In this document: positions 1 through 8,445 of the stretch, in pieces
How the letters are laid out: each line of letters begins with the position of its first letter
Position numbering within the stretch: the first letter of the stretch is position 1
From: BM520 sp964474455
Lineage (GTDB): Bacteria > Bacteroidota > Bacteroidia > Bacteroidales > BM520
Length of the DNA: 56,195 bases
NCBI GenBank assembly: GCA_964474455.1
Contig: CAYYSU010000014.1
Coordinates: forward strand, 1 to 56,195
Direction of reading: 5' to 3'
Translations under genes and position numbers: made by a program
Notes under the pieces: model-generated
What the model was told of the DNA's origin: nothing
The model's input: only the letters and a program-made list of their open reading frames with translations
Databases searched by the model: none

Positions 1-1340
1 CCAAAATCATCCGTTACCTGTAGCCAGTATATTCCTTTATCTCTGGCAACGAGCAGGGGGTCTGTGGTTCCATCATGCCACAAATAGTGAGGTTGTGGAG
101 GCCCGATGAGAGTTAGATAATCGCCATTACATATAGTTGTGTCGTTGCCGAGATTAAATTCGGGTACTTCTCCTATTTCAATGATTATTGAATCCCGAAT
201 TGCACCACAACCTGTTTCAACCTCCACCCAAAAAGTACCTGCGGAATCAGCTAAGAATGTTTGTTCCGTTGAGCCATCGTGCCATTGATATGAAAGGAAC
301 CCTTCCCCCGGATCCAGTGTTATCGCTAAATCACCACATGCTGTAGTGTCATTTCCAATAAAGAGATCGTTGGCATCAATTTCATTTACAAAAATGGAAT
401 CAGTATAGGAACAACCAAAAATGTCGAATGCTACTACGGTATACACTCCTTCCTCAGATACATCATAGTATCGGTTTGTCGATCCATCCTGCCATAGGAA
501 GGTTTCATATGCTTCAGGACCATAAATACGAATTGTTTCATCTTTAAGGATGCAAGTATCTTCTCCAAGGTCAAATTTTAGCGGGTCAATATAGTTGTAT
601 CCATCGATGCCTGAAGGCAAATAATAAAATTTCCCCTGAATTGAAATATTGTTTTCTTCATTAGACAAAATAATTTCTCCTGGCGATAGCATTTGCTCAA
701 TAGGCTCGTCGGGATTGTTTAGCATATATAAAGTGGAGGATTCCCTTTTGGAAAAGTAGATGTTTCCGTCAAATGATTTTTGAATATCAATAATTTTATG
801 AAAACCACTTGTATATGTTGCAATATCACCACCTATGCCATTTTCATAGTTGAATGGTCCTGGTGGAATTTCAGCTGTAACCCTCACATCATATGTGGGA
901 GCGGTGGTATACAAGTCGATCTGACCGACATATGTAACGTGTGAGAAATCCGGGATATAATAACCACCATAACAGAAGTATAAAAATCGTCCATTCGGAC
1001 TGTATTCCATCATAGAAACCTTTCTCTCAAGGTTTATGAGGAATCCAAGATAATCTGAGGAACTTGCGGCTTCATTTATTGGAGTGGGTTCGTGAAGCAG
1101 CTCATAATCGGGTTGGAGAATCAGATTGCCTAAACGAATCTCAATAAGTGAGGAGAGATCTAGCTCGGTGTTAATTAAAAAAATATTAGAAGATTCTCTT
1201 GTTTCATCATATGATGAAAATGCAATTTGTGTGTTTTCAGAATTTATTTCAAGAAATGAGGATGGATATGCCATGTAATAATAAGGAGCCATGCTGGCAA
1301 ACCACGACCTACCTGACCATATGAAAAGGCTGAGTAACAC
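1..1340 (-). CDS. T9SS-associated surface protein with repeated LGNDTT-IC domains (3' part missing)
   Basis: The frame is open from just after the stop of the upstream porP-like gene to the left window edge, so the C-terminus is missing. I see no good ATG at the front; a GTG at 1340 gives a short hydrophobic start (LLSLFIWSG), and ATGs at 1292 and 1274 are alternatives. The first half (about residues 20-240) has short motifs like IAFSSYDE, MEYSPNGRFLYF and GNIYFSKR, resembling a WD40/PD40-like propeller. The second half has at least three beta-sandwich repeats of the form LGNDTTIC..L....Y.WHDGST......GTYWVEV, common in Bacteroidota surface proteins that end in a type B (CHU_C) T9SS sorting domain. 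Such a domain would lie outside the window, so secretion by T9SS is inferred. The gene follows a broken porP/sprF gene by 27 bp, the usual partner arrangement. Precise function unknown. Confidence 0.7.
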   Translation of the reverse strand, partial: MLLSLFIWSGRSWFASMAPYYYMAYPSSFLEINSENTQIAFSSYDETRESSNIFLINTELDLSSLIEIRLGNLILQPDYELLHEPTPINEAASSSDYLGFLINLERKVSMMEYSPNGRFLYFCYGGYYIPDFSHVTYVGQIDLYTTAPTYDVRVTAEIPPGPFNYENGIGGDIATYTSGFHKIIDIQKSFDGNIYFSKRESSTLYMLNNPDEPIEQMLSPGEIILSNEENNISIQGKFYYLPSGIDGYNYIDPLKFDLGEDTCILKDETIRIYGPEAYETFLWQDGSTNRYYDVSEEGVYTVVAFDIFGCSYTDSIFVNEIDANDLFIGNDTTACGDLAITLDPGEGFLSYQWHDGSTEQTFLADSAGTFWVEVETGCGAIRDSIIIEIGEVPEFNLGNDTTICNGDYLTLIGPPQPHYLWHDGTTDPLLVARDKGIYWLQVTDDF

Positions 1341-1367
1341 ATGGTAAAAATTAATATCACAATGACT

Positions 1368-2142
1368 CTAAAACTTCATCTCATCGCAGTCGTATTTGTC
1401 TGTTTTTTCTCTGTCTAAGGTAATCCGTAACGACATCTCCATGCCACCCCGATAGAGTGAGGCCGGATGCATTACACTAATATTCGTATCATAGCAGAAG
1501 GTGAGCTCAAAGCGTCCACTTGCCATCCTGACAGAGGGTATGATGTCTCTGTTCCAGCGATACCATAATCCACCGCCGAGGGTAAAGCCTGATATTATAA
1601 AATGGACATCTGATCCAAAGATTAACTCGTGGTTTCCCGACTGAGTGAGATATATTGCTCCCGGAGAAAATCGGATAATCTCTTTCCTGATATGTGATGA
1701 GAGGTATATGGATACTTTCCTGCTAAGCTGATTGTTGCTAACATAGAATGTCTCTTTTGGCTCCCTGATATGATCGAGAGCAACACCAGCGTCAAACTGT
1801 AATAATTCCGAAACCTGATACCATGCCGATATCCCTGCTTGCATATCCATATAATAGAATGAGCTGCTTGCATATTGTTCATTCTGTGATGCTGCAGGAT
1901 CAAAGGAGTGTCCGTTCCACTGAGCAGCGAAAGTGAGTTTGGAGAAATCGATGCTGCGATTTGTAACACCAATACCGTAGCCAAGCGAAACGGCAAATAA
2001 TACCTGCAGTATTTACCTCTGAAGGCGATGATGAAACCGATGGATTAATGAGAATTTTGTTATGTAAGATATCTGAAAAATGTATGTCCTGTGATATATA
2101 TATCATAGGAAACAGGAAAAATATGATAATGATACTCTTCAT
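1368..2142 (-). pseudogene. PorP/SprF family outer membrane protein, internally deleted and frameshifted
   Basis: The 5' part (2142 to about 2000) encodes a signal peptide and the family's N-terminal signature QDIHFSDILHNKILINPSV. The 3' part, in another frame and open from about 2000 to 1368, encodes the rest: SLGYGIGVTNRSIDFSKL, FDPAASQNEQY, DMQAGISAWYQ, and the C-terminal FELTFCYDTNIS. The two frames meet near 2000-2010. Against normal family members of about 300 residues, a stretch of roughly 100 residues after the NPSV motif (usually containing RNQW) is absent, so this looks like an internal deletion that also shifts the frame. An assembly error is the alternative. A TAcaTTTG -7 box lies upstream at 2168-2175 on the minus strand. 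The family works with T9SS substrates carrying type B sorting domains; the likely partner is the gene that follows. Confidence 0.75.
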
Positions 2143-2267
2143 TTAGATGTTGGTATCTATTTTAATCCAAATGTATGAAATATTTGTCTAAACAGTGGTC
2201 GGAAAACATTGGCGTATTATTATGAATCTCTTATAGCGACAAATTTGTGAGAGAGTAAACCGGGTTG

Positions 2268-3239
2268 TCATGATTTTAATTGGTTCTTCAGGCTGTTTTG
2301 AGTCTGGTCATCCCGCGCCTGATATACCGCGGCATTGAACTCAAAGCCGATCAATAGGATAATGGCTAGAAGGTATATCCATAGCAGGAAAATAATTAAT
2401 GCTCCCAGTGATCCATAAAGGTAGTTATAACGACTAAAATTGTGGATGTAGTAGTTGAACCCGTATGTTGTGATAGCACTTAAGATAATTGTAATTACCG
2501 CACCATGTGAGATGAATTGGAAGTCTTTTCGTTTTGCAGGTGCAAAATAGTATAATATGGAAATGGTGAAAAATAGCATTATTGCAATGAGCAGGTATCT
2601 GACAAATTGATACAAAATAATACTTATATCTGAGCGTAGCCATTGATGATCAACGAGATAACTTAATGCGATATTGCCGAAAGCCAATAATACAATTGTC
2701 ACAATCAAAGTTGCTGTAATTATGATAGCCAAGCCAAAAGATAGCATTCTGCGGCGTATCCACGGCCTGTACTCTATGTAATGATAGGTGTTATTAAATG
2801 CTGCAATCATCATGCTTATGCCACTGGAGGTGAACATAAGGGTTAAAAAAGTTGAGAAGGAGAGCAATCCGGCACGTGGACGAATTATGATATCTGTAAT
2901 GGTATGATGAACCATATCCAGAGAATCCTCGGGGATAAATGTGTTTATTGTGTTTAAAAGCAAATCCTGGAAGTTCTCGACTTGAATATATGGGATTATA
3001 GTAAAGACGGTAATGACAGCCGGAAATAATGCAAGGAAGAAGTTAAACGCAATGGCACTAGCTCTGACACCAAGAAACCCATTATCTAAACCTCTGGTAA
3101 AATGTTTTAGTACGGCTCTTAACTCTAATCCTCGTGAAGCAAATAACGTTTTGTCCGATGCTCTATCGAAAAAGCGTTTTATGAACCCGATTTTATTCAG
3201 GCCTTTCCATAAATCTCTACCTTTTGGTTTTAAAGGCAT
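2268..3239 (-). CDS. YihY/BrkB (UPF0761) family integral membrane protein
   Basis: A 323-residue inner membrane protein with about six hydrophobic spans (roughly residues 62-85, 120-145, 165-195, 208-232, 245-263 and 275-305) after a basic cytoplasmic N-terminus. The family signature is clear: ASAIAFNFFLALFP near the first span, SSGISMMIAAFNNTY in the middle and YGSLGALIIFLLWIYL at the end. The family was once called ribonuclease BN or BrkB, but these labels are not reliable; its molecular role is unsettled. The gene starts 6 bp after the stop of the DUF4783 gene on the same strand, so the two are probably co-transcribed. Confidence 0.9.
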   Translation of the reverse strand: MPLKPKGRDLWKGLNKIGFIKRFFDRASDKTLFASRGLELRAVLKHFTRGLDNGFLGVRASAIAFNFFLALFPAVITVFTIIPYIQVENFQDLLLNTINTFIPEDSLDMVHHTITDIIIRPRAGLLSFSTFLTLMFTSSGISMMIAAFNNTYHYIEYRPWIRRRMLSFGLAIIITATLIVTIVLLAFGNIALSYLVDHQWLRSDISIILYQFVRYLLIAIMLFFTISILYYFAPAKRKDFQFISHGAVITIILSAITTYGFNYYIHNFSRYNYLYGSLGALIIFLLWIYLLAIILLIGFEFNAAVYQARDDQTQNSLKNQLKS

Positions 3240-3245
3240 AACTTG

Positions 3246-3653
3246 TTATTTCTTGTCAAATTTGAGCTGGAAGAGTTTTATTTTTCCGTTCTGTGAGTTA
3301 CACAGATAGTATGTACGAAAATTGGCCTTTTGAGTTTCATATTCACAAATATAATAGAGAGAATTATCTGACGCGACACCTTTATGTTTCACTGTGAATT
3401 TTTTTGGCGGGTTCTCTTTAAAAAACTTTGTGAGAAGAATTGCTGCCTGTTTTTGAGAATAATTACCCTCATCTGTGGGCAAAACTAATTCTATTGTGCT
3501 ATTAAAATACTTTGATAATTCCTTTGCGTCTCCTTTTGAGATGGCATCGTTAACAGGCTTTTCAATCTGCGTTTGTGCATTTGCAGTAAGAGAGAATACG
3601 GTAATTATTATAATGGAAAATATTTTTGTGAATTTGTTATGTTTTGTGATCAT
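3246..3653 (-). CDS. DUF4783 domain-containing secreted protein
   Basis: A 135-residue protein with an N-terminal signal peptide (hydrophobic FSIIIITVFSLTANAQ, cleavage expected after about residue 26) and a small alpha+beta domain of the NTF2-like/DUF4783 type (AISKGDAKELSKYFNSTIEL..., FKENPPKKFTVKHKG). DUF4783 proteins are typical of Bacteroidota and are often found next to rlmH, as here, where rlmH is divergent across a 62-bp gap. It is probably periplasmic. The biochemical function is unknown. A good promoter precedes it (TTG at 3698-3700, 19-bp spacer, TAaaTTTG at 3671-3678, minus strand). Confidence 0.88.
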   Translation of the reverse strand: MITKHNKFTKIFSIIIITVFSLTANAQTQIEKPVNDAISKGDAKELSKYFNSTIELVLPTDEGNYSQKQAAILLTKFFKENPPKKFTVKHKGVASDNSLYYICEYETQKANFRTYYLCNSQNGKIKLFQLKFDKK

Positions 3654-3670
3654 AATTTATGCACTTTCAG

Positions 3671-3700
3671 CAAATTTAATAATTTTGCGCTTCGCTGCAA
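3671..3700 (-). promoter_or_regulatory. Bacteroidota-type promoter for the DUF4783-YihY operon
   Basis: On the minus strand, TTG (3698-3700), a 19-bp spacer and TAaaTTTG (3671-3678) fit the Bacteroidota consensus TTG-N17-23-TAnnTTTG. The start codon is 17 bp downstream. It lies back to back with the -7 box of rlmH on the other strand. Confidence 0.6.
3680..3687 (+). promoter_or_regulatory. -7 box of rlmH promoter
   Basis: TAatTTTG matches the Bacteroidota -7 element and sits 28 bp before the rlmH ATG. No convincing TTG -33 box is found at the right spacing. It is separated by one base from the opposing -7 box of the DUF4783 promoter. Confidence 0.4.
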
Positions 3701-3715
3701 ATAGGATGCCGTATT

Positions 3716-4189
3716 ATGAAGATAAAAATTTTGTGTGTCGGAAAGACAGAGAAGGGCTATCTGGAAGATGCTATTCCTATATATATGAAGCGTTTAAGGC
3801 ATTATGGTCAGGTGGAGTGGGTCGTTATTCCGGATATTCGAAAGGGTGGTGCACTGCCTGTGGAGGAGCGTAAAAGGCAGGAGAGTGATCTTATCTTAAA
3901 GCACCTTCAAAATGATGATTATCTTGCACTGTTAGATGAAAAAGGAGATATGTATTCGTCTACAGAATTTGCCGGATTCCTTCAAAAGCGCATGAATGCC
4001 GGGACAAAAAATCTGGTGTTTGTTGTTGGTGGTGCCTTTGGATTTTCGCAGGAGATGTATGCCAGGGCAAATATGAAATTATCGCTCTCAAAGATGACCT
4101 TTTCACACCAGATGATACGACTATTTTTTGTTGAACAGCTCTACCGTGGTTTCTCTATTGTCAAGGGCGAACCCTATCATAATGAATAG
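3716..4189 (+). CDS. rlmH: 23S rRNA (pseudouridine-1915-N3)-methyltransferase RlmH
   Basis: A 157-residue, full-length member of the SPOUT methyltransferase family. It methylates N3 of pseudouridine 1915 in helix 69 of 23S rRNA on assembled 70S ribosomes, using S-adenosylmethionine. The family's N-terminal strand (MKIKILCVGKTEKGYLEDAI), the FVVGGAFGFSQE loop that forms the knot and SAM site, and the C-terminal LSLSKMTFSHQMIRLFFVEQ and GEPYHNE motifs are all present. It is cytoplasmic. The gene is divergent from the DUF4783 gene, and its stop codon directly abuts the stop of the convergent ABC-F gene with no spacing. Confidence 0.97.
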   Translation: MKIKILCVGKTEKGYLEDAIPIYMKRLRHYGQVEWVVIPDIRKGGALPVEERKRQESDLILKHLQNDDYLALLDEKGDMYSSTEFAGFLQKRMNAGTKNLVFVVGGAFGFSQEMYARANMKLSLSKMTFSHQMIRLFFVEQLYRGFSIVKGEPYHNE

Positions 4190-6073
4190 TTAGTTAATTT
4201 TTTCGTCCAGTTCAAGCCAGCGAAGCTCTTTTTCGTCCAGCAGATCGTCAATTTCCTGAAATCGAATTCCGGCGTCGCGCATTTTTTCATGCTCTTCGGG
4301 AGTATATGAATTCATTGACTCTGTTAGATTAGTCTTTTCTGCTTCCAGTGCCCCAATCTCTTTTGTCAGTTGCAAATACTCCTGTTGCTCTTTCCAGCTG
4401 GGTTTGCTGTTGTTCTTTTTTTTCTTTGGTTTTTCAACAGGTTTCCGAGTTTTTTCTTCCTTTTTTTTCTCCCTCTCTACGGCAGTTTTTTTATTGTAAT
4501 AATCGGTATAATTGCCTGGGTAATCCTTGATAAGTCCATTGCCTTCAAAGGCAAAGATATGATCCACCAGTTTATCCAGGAACAATCTGTCGTGAGAGAC
4601 AATCATCAGGACGCCTTTGAAACCTTCCAGGAAGTTCTCCAGCGTCGTCAGGGTTTGAATATCCAGGTCGTTGGTAGGCTCATCAAGAATAAGGAAATTG
4701 GGACTCTTCATGAGCACCAGTATCAGAAACAGTCTTCTTTTTTCGCCTCCGCTGAGGTGCCCGAAGTAGTTGTACTGAAGCTCCGGCCCAAAGTTAAAGA
4801 AGGTAAGAAAGACAGAAGCAGAGATCCATGTGTCGCCAATGCAAACAGATTCTGCAACATCTTTAACAATATCAATAATTCTTTTATCATGAGGCACTTT
4901 AAGACCTTCCTGTGAGTAGTACCCTATGCGCAGGGTTTCTCCGTGAACGATCTCGCCACTGTCCTGACGCTCCTTGAGGGTTAGCAAATTAAGAAAAGTT
5001 GATTTCCCTATGCCATTGGATCCCACCACCCCAATTCTGTCTTCTTTTTTAAAAGTATATGAGAAATCTTTGAGTATTATCTGGTCATCATAATTTTTGT
5101 GAACATTATGCATCTCCACAATTTTTTTACCCAGACGTGCCATCTGCATTTTAAAGGAGAACGACTCTTCCTGATTTTTTCTCTTGGCTATCTGTTCCAG
5201 GCTGTAAAATGCATCGATACGCGCTTTCGACTTATGTTGTCGTGCTTGTGGCTGCCGCCTCATCCAGTCGAGTTCCGTTCTGTAAACACTCTTTGCTCTT
5301 TCGGTTTCTCTGAGCAGCTGTTCCTCTCTTTCCGCTTTTCTACGAAGGAAATTACTGTAGTTTCCCTTGTGTTTGTAAATAGTCTGTCCTTCGAGTTCTA
5401 TTACCTCATTACACACATTATCAAGAAAATATCTGTCGTGGGTGACAAGGAACAGGCTTAGTTTTTGTTTGTTGAGATACTCTTCCATCCACTCAATCAT
5501 TTCTATATCAAGGTGGTTGGTAGGTTCATCCATAATAAGGAAATCCACATCTTCAGTAAATGCCTTTGCCATAGCGACCCTTTTTCGTTGGCCTCCTGAC
5601 AGCGTGCCGCATTTTTGATCAAAGCGCGGTACTTTAAATTTTGTTAGTATCTCATTGATCTTGAAGTCGTAATCCCACGCATCGAGGCGATCCATTGTGG
5701 CCATGGCGTTATTCAATTTATCCTGGTTTTCCGGGGTGTTATTGCTATTTGTCTCCTGAACGATGGTGTTATATCCGCGGATACATCTTATAAGTTCATT
5801 ATCGGAGTCAAAAAGAGCCTCAAGAACGGTTTTGTCTTCAGGTAACCAGGGGTTTTGCTCCAGGTAAGTGATTCTGATATCTTTTTTTATTTCAACATTG
5901 CCGTCATCGGGAATGTCTTTTCCTGTAATGATATTCAGGAGCGTGGTTTTTCCGGCTCCATTATTTGCTATAAGCGCCACTTTTGATCCCTGTTCAATGG
6001 AAAAGGAGATATCTTCGAAAAGTAGCTTTTCGCCATACGATTTTGTCAGGTGCTCGACGGTAAGATAATTCAT
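4190..6073 (-). CDS. ABC-F family ATPase, Uup type
   Basis: A 627-residue soluble protein with two ABC ATPase domains and no membrane spans. Domain 1 has Walker A NNGAGKTT (about residues 37-44), signature LSGGQRKR and Walker B FLIMDEPTNHLD; domain 2 has Walker A GSNGIGKST, signature LSGGEKRR and Walker B FLILDEPTNDLD. The linker carries ELDWMRRQPQARQHKSKARI-like sequence typical of Uup, and the last 80 residues form a charged coiled coil (EIGALEAEKTNL...), the Uup C-terminal domain, preceded by a lysine-rich stretch. ABC-F proteins act on the ribosome; Uup has also been tied to transposon excision and DNA branch handling, so the exact role here is not certain. The TAccTTTG box at 6079-6086 ends 5 bp before the ATG, so the mRNA may be nearly leaderless. 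Confidence 0.93.
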   Translation of the reverse strand: MNYLTVEHLTKSYGEKLLFEDISFSIEQGSKVALIANNGAGKTTLLNIITGKDIPDDGNVEIKKDIRITYLEQNPWLPEDKTVLEALFDSDNELIRCIRGYNTIVQETNSNNTPENQDKLNNAMATMDRLDAWDYDFKINEILTKFKVPRFDQKCGTLSGGQRKRVAMAKAFTEDVDFLIMDEPTNHLDIEMIEWMEEYLNKQKLSLFLVTHDRYFLDNVCNEVIELEGQTIYKHKGNYSNFLRRKAEREEQLLRETERAKSVYRTELDWMRRQPQARQHKSKARIDAFYSLEQIAKRKNQEESFSFKMQMARLGKKIVEMHNVHKNYDDQIILKDFSYTFKKEDRIGVVGSNGIGKSTFLNLLTLKERQDSGEIVHGETLRIGYYSQEGLKVPHDKRIIDIVKDVAESVCIGDTWISASVFLTFFNFGPELQYNYFGHLSGGEKRRLFLILVLMKSPNFLILDEPTNDLDIQTLTTLENFLEGFKGVLMIVSHDRLFLDKLVDHIFAFEGNGLIKDYPGNYTDYYNKKTAVEREKKKEEKTRKPVEKPKKKKNNSKPSWKEQQEYLQLTKEIGALEAEKTNLTESMNSYTPEEHEKMRDAGIRFQEIDDLLDEKELRWLELDEKIN

Positions 6074-6078
6074 GCGGA

Positions 6079-6086
6079 CAAAGGTA
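6079..6086 (-). promoter_or_regulatory. -7 box of the Uup gene promoter
   Basis: TAccTTTG on the minus strand ends 5 bp before the ATG at 6073. Transcription would start almost at the start codon, giving a very short or absent leader. No clear -33 TTG is visible. Confidence 0.4.
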
Positions 6087-6130
6087 ATATATATAGTTCA
6101 CACTGGGTTTCATGGAGCTACTTTACTTTC

Positions 6131-6157
6131 ATGATACGTACGTCAGTGCGTATCTAC
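6131..6157. repeat. REP-like palindrome, copy 1 (imperfect)
   Basis: Arms GATACGTAC (6133-6141) and GTGCGTATC (6146-6154) pair with one mismatch around a 4-base loop, flanked by CTAC. The layout resembles the GTAGAG..GCAC/GTGC..CTCTAC elements at 6318-6345 and 8446-8473. Confidence 0.5.
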
Positions 6158-6174
6158 CGGAACAGCCTCTCATG

Positions 6175-6201
6175 GTAGAGTCCCGCCGCCGTGGGGCTCT
6201 C
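6175..6201. repeat. REP-like palindrome, copy 2 (degenerate)
   Basis: GTAGAGTCCCGC (6175-6186) and GTGGGGCTCTC (6191-6201) surround CGCC. Same outer GTAGAG/CTCTC ends and same size as the perfect copy, but with two arm mismatches. Confidence 0.4.
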
Positions 6202-6255
6202 AAAAGAATTCAGAGTAACCCTGTGATACCCTCGTGCAACTTCAGTGTTTCTTAT

Positions 6256-6287
6256 AAAAAAACTGCCCCGAAAATCTCAGGACAGCC
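6256..6287 (-). terminator. Rho-independent terminator after pckA
   Basis: On the minus strand the stem CTGTCC/GGGCAG (one G-T pair) is followed directly by seven T. It lies about 95 bp past the pckA stop codon. Confidence 0.6.
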
Positions 6288-6317
6288 TTCCCTTTTATAG
6301 TATAATAATTCGGTTTG

Positions 6318-6345
6318 GTAGAGCCGCACGGCCGTGCGGCTCTAC
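6318..6345. repeat. REP-like palindrome, copy 3 (perfect 28-bp)
   Basis: A perfect inverted repeat: arm GTAGAGCCGCAC, centre GGCC, arm GTGCGGCTCTAC. No T-run follows on either strand, so it is more like a repetitive extragenic palindrome than a terminator. A related copy lies on the other side of pckA. Confidence 0.75.
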
Positions 6346-6378
6346 ACATCATCGTTATTTCGTTGATTAGATGTCTGG

Positions 6379-8022
6379 TTATTTACCAGGGCAATAGCTG
6401 GCGATTTTTTCATCGATATTTTTATCGCCGTAGGCTTTGTCAAAGGCATCAGAAAATTTCTTTGCCAGCGTATTAGCCATCTCGTTGTATTCTTCTTTAT
6501 TCTCCCAGGTACTTTGTGGGAAGAGGATGTTCTGAGGTACTCCCGGGCATGATGTGGGGATGTTCAGGTGGAATATCTTATCGTAGGAATAAGCTGTGTT
6601 TGATAGTTGACCATTGAGAGCTGCATTTACCATTGCTCTTGTATATTTTAGGTCAATACGGTGTCCTTTTCCATACGGGCCAGCTGTCCATCCTGTGTTA
6701 ATAAGAAAAACTTCGGTATTGTATTTCTCCATCTTGTCGCCAAGCATCTTAGCGTAGATGTCGGGGTTTCCGGGCATAAAAGGTGCTCCAAAGAATCGGC
6801 TGAAAGTAGTCTGCGGTTCTTTGATTCCTGTTTCTGTGCCGGCGAGCTTGCTGGTGTATCCCATGAGAAACCACAGCATGGCTTGTTCGGGGTTGAGTTT
6901 GGAAACAGGAGGCAGCACACCATATGCGTCGGCGGTGAGGAAAAGAATTGTTGTGGGATGACCGCTGGTGGAAGATTCTTTAATATTTTTCAGCGTAAAT
7001 AGCGGGTATGAAGCCCTGGAGTTTTGTGTTAAGCGGTCATCATAATAATCGATCTCACCATTGGGATAGATCATGGCATTTTCTATGATAGAACCGTGTT
7101 TTAAATAATCAGCTTTATGCATCACGGCATCATAAATATCGGGTTCTTTTTCAGGGTTTATATCTATCATCTTGGCGTAGCAACCATTCTCGAAGTTGGC
7201 TATACCATACTCACCCCATCCATGTTCATCATCCCCCAGGAGAGCTCTTTGCGGATCTGCCGAGAGGGTGGTCTTTCCTGTTCCTGAGAGCCCCAGAAGA
7301 AGTGCCGAGGATCCATCTTCTCCTTCGTTGGCACTGCAGTGCAGCGGCAGGATCCCTTGGAAAGGAAGCAGGTAATTCATCACTGTAAAGAGCATTTTCT
7401 TTACAGAGCCCAAGTAAGCGGAACCGACAATAACCCCTACTCTACGGTCGAAGTCCATGGCAACAGCCATATTTGATGTTGTGCCGTCGGGCATTTTACG
7501 CAGTTTGCCGACATATTTATCTCTATCCAGTTTATGGTATGGTAGCGCCAAGAGCGTAAATCCGTTATCTGCGAAGCAACTCTTCTCTATGTCGTCCATT
7601 ACCGGGCGAAACATATTATCAGTGAATACACCCTGTATTGCATGACTTGTAACTGTTTTTACTGGTAAAGCATACGAGCTGTCGGCACCAATAACGCGGT
7701 CAGTGATATAAACATTTTTCAGATCTTTCATGAAGTTTATTGCATCTTCAAAGATCATATCAAAAACCTCCTGCTCCAGCGGGATATTATTGGGAGACGT
7801 CCAGTCGATATGCTGTTGAGTATCCTGGTGCTTAACGATAAGAGTATCCTTAGGGCTTCTGCCTGTTGATTCCGGGGGAGTCCAGGTTGCGAGGGCTCCG
7901 TTTTTAGAAATCATAGCTTCACGATTTTCCACACTCATGCGAATAAGGTCTTCGCGGGAAGGGTTGTCATGTATGCCATTATGAGCTAAAATAGCTTGCT
8001 CTAATAAAGCTTTTGGGTTCAT
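6379..8022 (-). CDS. pckA: Phosphoenolpyruvate carboxykinase (ATP)
   Basis: A 547-residue, full-length ATP-type PEP carboxykinase (EC 4.1.1.49), which interconverts oxaloacetate + ATP and PEP + CO2 + ADP. The phosphate-binding kinase-1a loop GLSGTGKTTLS is at residues 244-254, followed by the metal-binding LLGDDEHGW segment; SAYLGSVKKMLFTVMNYLLP and LHCSAN are the conserved strands before it. The start MNPKALLEQA fits the family. The enzyme is cytoplasmic; in anaerobic Bacteroidota it often runs towards oxaloacetate in succinate or propionate fermentation, and in aerobes towards gluconeogenesis; the sequence cannot tell which. It is followed on the same strand by its own terminator and preceded, 482 bp upstream, by ppdK. 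A TAtaTTTG box lies at 8070-8077, with no good -33 box. Confidence 0.97.
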   Translation of the reverse strand: MNPKALLEQAILAHNGIHDNPSREDLIRMSVENREAMISKNGALATWTPPESTGRSPKDTLIVKHQDTQQHIDWTSPNNIPLEQEVFDMIFEDAINFMKDLKNVYITDRVIGADSSYALPVKTVTSHAIQGVFTDNMFRPVMDDIEKSCFADNGFTLLALPYHKLDRDKYVGKLRKMPDGTTSNMAVAMDFDRRVGVIVGSAYLGSVKKMLFTVMNYLLPFQGILPLHCSANEGEDGSSALLLGLSGTGKTTLSADPQRALLGDDEHGWGEYGIANFENGCYAKMIDINPEKEPDIYDAVMHKADYLKHGSIIENAMIYPNGEIDYYDDRLTQNSRASYPLFTLKNIKESSTSGHPTTILFLTADAYGVLPPVSKLNPEQAMLWFLMGYTSKLAGTETGIKEPQTTFSRFFGAPFMPGNPDIYAKMLGDKMEKYNTEVFLINTGWTAGPYGKGHRIDLKYTRAMVNAALNGQLSNTAYSYDKIFHLNIPTSCPGVPQNILFPQSTWENKEEYNEMANTLAKKFSDAFDKAYGDKNIDEKIASYCPGK

Positions 8023-8349
8023 GAACAGTGATTTAGTAGTTTCTATGGTTTATATAATGAACAAAATTACAAATATATATGACTACGCAAACGATTTCGG
8101 TATGAAAAAGCAATGACCTCTAAAAATAAATGTAGTGTCAGTGTAAAGTTGCCTCGCCGTGTCGCTCTGATTTGGGAGAGTTTGTTTCATTGCTTAGCAG
8201 TGACATTGTTGTTTGTGAGGTTATCGTTGTTGCGAAGCAACTTACGTATGTGAAGGAGAGGGGGGTTGCTGAATCATACACATCCCATTGCGATGCCATA
8301 TCGGCACGCACAAGGTGACTACAAGCGGATATCCCTGCCTGCCGTCCAC

Positions 8350-8384
8350 AAAAAAAAGGTGCAACCCTCACGGATCGCACCTTT
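8350..8384 (-). terminator. Rho-independent terminator after ppdK
   Basis: On the minus strand, AAAGGTGC and GCACCTTT form an 8-bp perfect stem with extra pairing inside, followed by a run of eight T. It is 120 bp past the ppdK stop. Confidence 0.8.
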
Positions 8385-8445
8385 ATATTCTTATCTGTGT
8401 ACAGACGCATGGCGGCTATTAAATCGTATTATGCGCTTTATCGGA

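Larger units (their letters stand above)
6074..6378. other. Non-coding spacer between pckA and the Uup gene
   Basis: No credible gene. It holds three REP-like palindromes (6131-6157, 6175-6201, 6318-6345) and a minus-strand terminator (6256-6287) for pckA. Confidence 0.7.

Noticed and set aside
1622..1996. 124-codon minus-strand frame in the porP region
   Set aside because: Different frame from both preserved halves of the PorP/SprF protein; no family pattern.
4370..4915. 181-codon plus-strand frame opposite the Uup gene
   Set aside because: Antisense to a well-conserved ABC-F gene; low-complexity Phe/Leu-rich start, no homology seen.
8138..8410. 90-codon minus-strand frame in the ppdK-pckA spacer
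   Set aside because: It spans the ppdK terminator, has no family resemblance and unusual composition; probably chance.
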